64,000 nt of DNA from Acanthosepion esculentum (Eukaryota; Mollusca; Cephalopoda; Sepiida; Sepiidae): assembly GCA_964036315.1 (NCBI GenBank), contig OZ038487.1, positions 49,660,659 to 49,724,658 of the forward strand, written 5' to 3'. Shown piece after piece: positions 63,476 through 64,000 of this stretch (position 1 is the first letter of the stretch; every line of letters starts with the position of its first letter). A program made the position numbers and the translations under genes. A model generated the notes under the pieces. It searched no databases. It was not told the origin of the DNA and saw nothing but the letters and a program-made list of their open reading frames with translations.

Positions 63476-63795
63476 TCCAGGGTGTGAATATATTGTAAAA
63501 ATATGTGATGAGCAGGTTTCAAGAAAATAGCCTGGTATGTGTCAAGCTCTACAGATGCAGAAAAAATGGGGAGGCAGGAGAGAAAAGAGAAGAGAGAAAA
63601 ATAATAAATAAATAAAAATATTCATAGGGTATTTTAATTAAAATTATACTGGTTTCATTATATTTTTTCTTAACCTTTTGTAAAAAACAAAAGCACAAAA
63701 AAAAAAAATCAACGAAGGTAAATAATACAGAGATTTACATTGATATGACTTTGATATAATAAAAACCCTATCTAGATTTGCTGAGGATTGATAAA
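63476..63795. other. unassigned AT-rich sequence
   Basis: A-rich and purine-rich stretches; nothing recognised. Confidence 0.5.
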
Positions 63796-63797
63796 TA

Positions 63798-63950
63798 CAG
63801 TGTAACCCGGATATAAGAGAGTTGTCAGGACCTGAGAAGAAGTCTCTTATATCCGGGTTTGGTCTATTATATATACATTAACACAGGCTCTAATCTGGGA
63901 CCAGAGAAAAGCTCTTATATCCGGGTTTCTCTTATATCCGGGTTACACTG
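63798..63950. mobile_element. 153-bp MITE with perfect 23-bp terminal inverted repeats
   Basis: The left end CAGTGTAACCCGGATATAAG AGA (63798-63820) is perfectly inverted at 63928-63950, flanked by TA on both sides. The motif CTCTTATATCCGGGTT occurs three times in direct orientation (about 63844, 63912 and 63929) and once inverted at the left end, as expected of repeated transposase-binding sites. CAGT... termini with a TA duplication are typical of pogo/Tigger-type elements. No coding. Confidence 0.85.
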
Positions 63951-64000
63951 TATATATAAATACAAATTTTTCCATCTACTAAACATAAATTGACTACCAT

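Noticed and set aside
1..64000. CRISPR arrays, operons or prokaryotic genes
   Set aside because: Tandem repeats found are minisatellites without spacer structure; coding content is exclusively eukaryotic transposon-type and broken.

Overview
The window is animal nuclear DNA: AT-rich, full of microsatellites, and built almost entirely from decayed transposable elements. No intact host gene, rRNA or tRNA gene, operon or CRISPR array could be supported. Every reading frame with a recognisable product is a fragment of a transposase or a non-LTR reverse transcriptase, nearly always broken by stops or frameshifts. The mixture (RTE-like and jockey/CR1-like LINEs, several Tc1/mariner lineages, and SINEs with tRNA-like or 5S-rRNA-like heads) suggests an invertebrate. 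From general familiarity with octopus and squid repeats I favour a mollusc, possibly a cephalopod; the sequence alone does not prove this.

Layout. 0-10 kb: a (TA)/(ATCT) array bounded by short inverted repeats (1491-2250), a local ~470-bp duplication (8150-8617 and 8891-9348), and a 654-bp element with ~105-bp inverted termini enclosing a Mutator-like (MULE) transposase fragment (9361-10014). 10-20 kb: LINE relics, including an RTE-like copy split by an 813-bp insertion with an 11-bp target duplication and 111-bp tandem repeats (11409-12221), a rosa-like DD41D mariner relic (17018-17372), and a jockey-like LINE split by a 399-bp insertion with a 17-bp duplication (19224-19622). 20-35 kb: LINE 3' ends, a pyrimidine-rich minisatellite, a mariner split by a LINE (25077-26575), a probable solo LTR (29021-29316), a DD37D mariner (29341-30230) and SINEs. 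35-50 kb: more LINE copies, two further DD37D mariners (one inside a LINE), a 1.4-kb Tc1-like element containing a LINE and a 46-bp minisatellite (41280-42673), a Tc1 DD34E relic, and the longest LINE copy (48418-50160, minus strand). 50-64 kb: a 54-bp-arm palindrome, a perfect 81-bp MADE1-like palindromic MITE (56190-56270), an ~80-bp-arm foldback, chimeric LINE fragments, two minus-strand SINEs with full-length 5S-rRNA-derived heads (60850-61149, 61868-62235), and a 153-bp MITE with perfect 23-bp ends (63798-63950).

These parts do not form a working system. They are a stratified record of nested insertions, several of which allow relative dating. The most original signals are the 5S-headed SINE family, the perfect palindromic mariner MITE, the shared LINE/SINE-like 3' terminus, and three DD37D mariner copies with different internal deletions. 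Family names are my labels: LINE-J = jockey/CR1-like; LINE-R = RTE-like; LINE-T and LINE-K = two further LINE types; SINE-A, SINE-B, SINE-D and SINE-F = SINE families; repeat E = an unclassified dispersed repeat.
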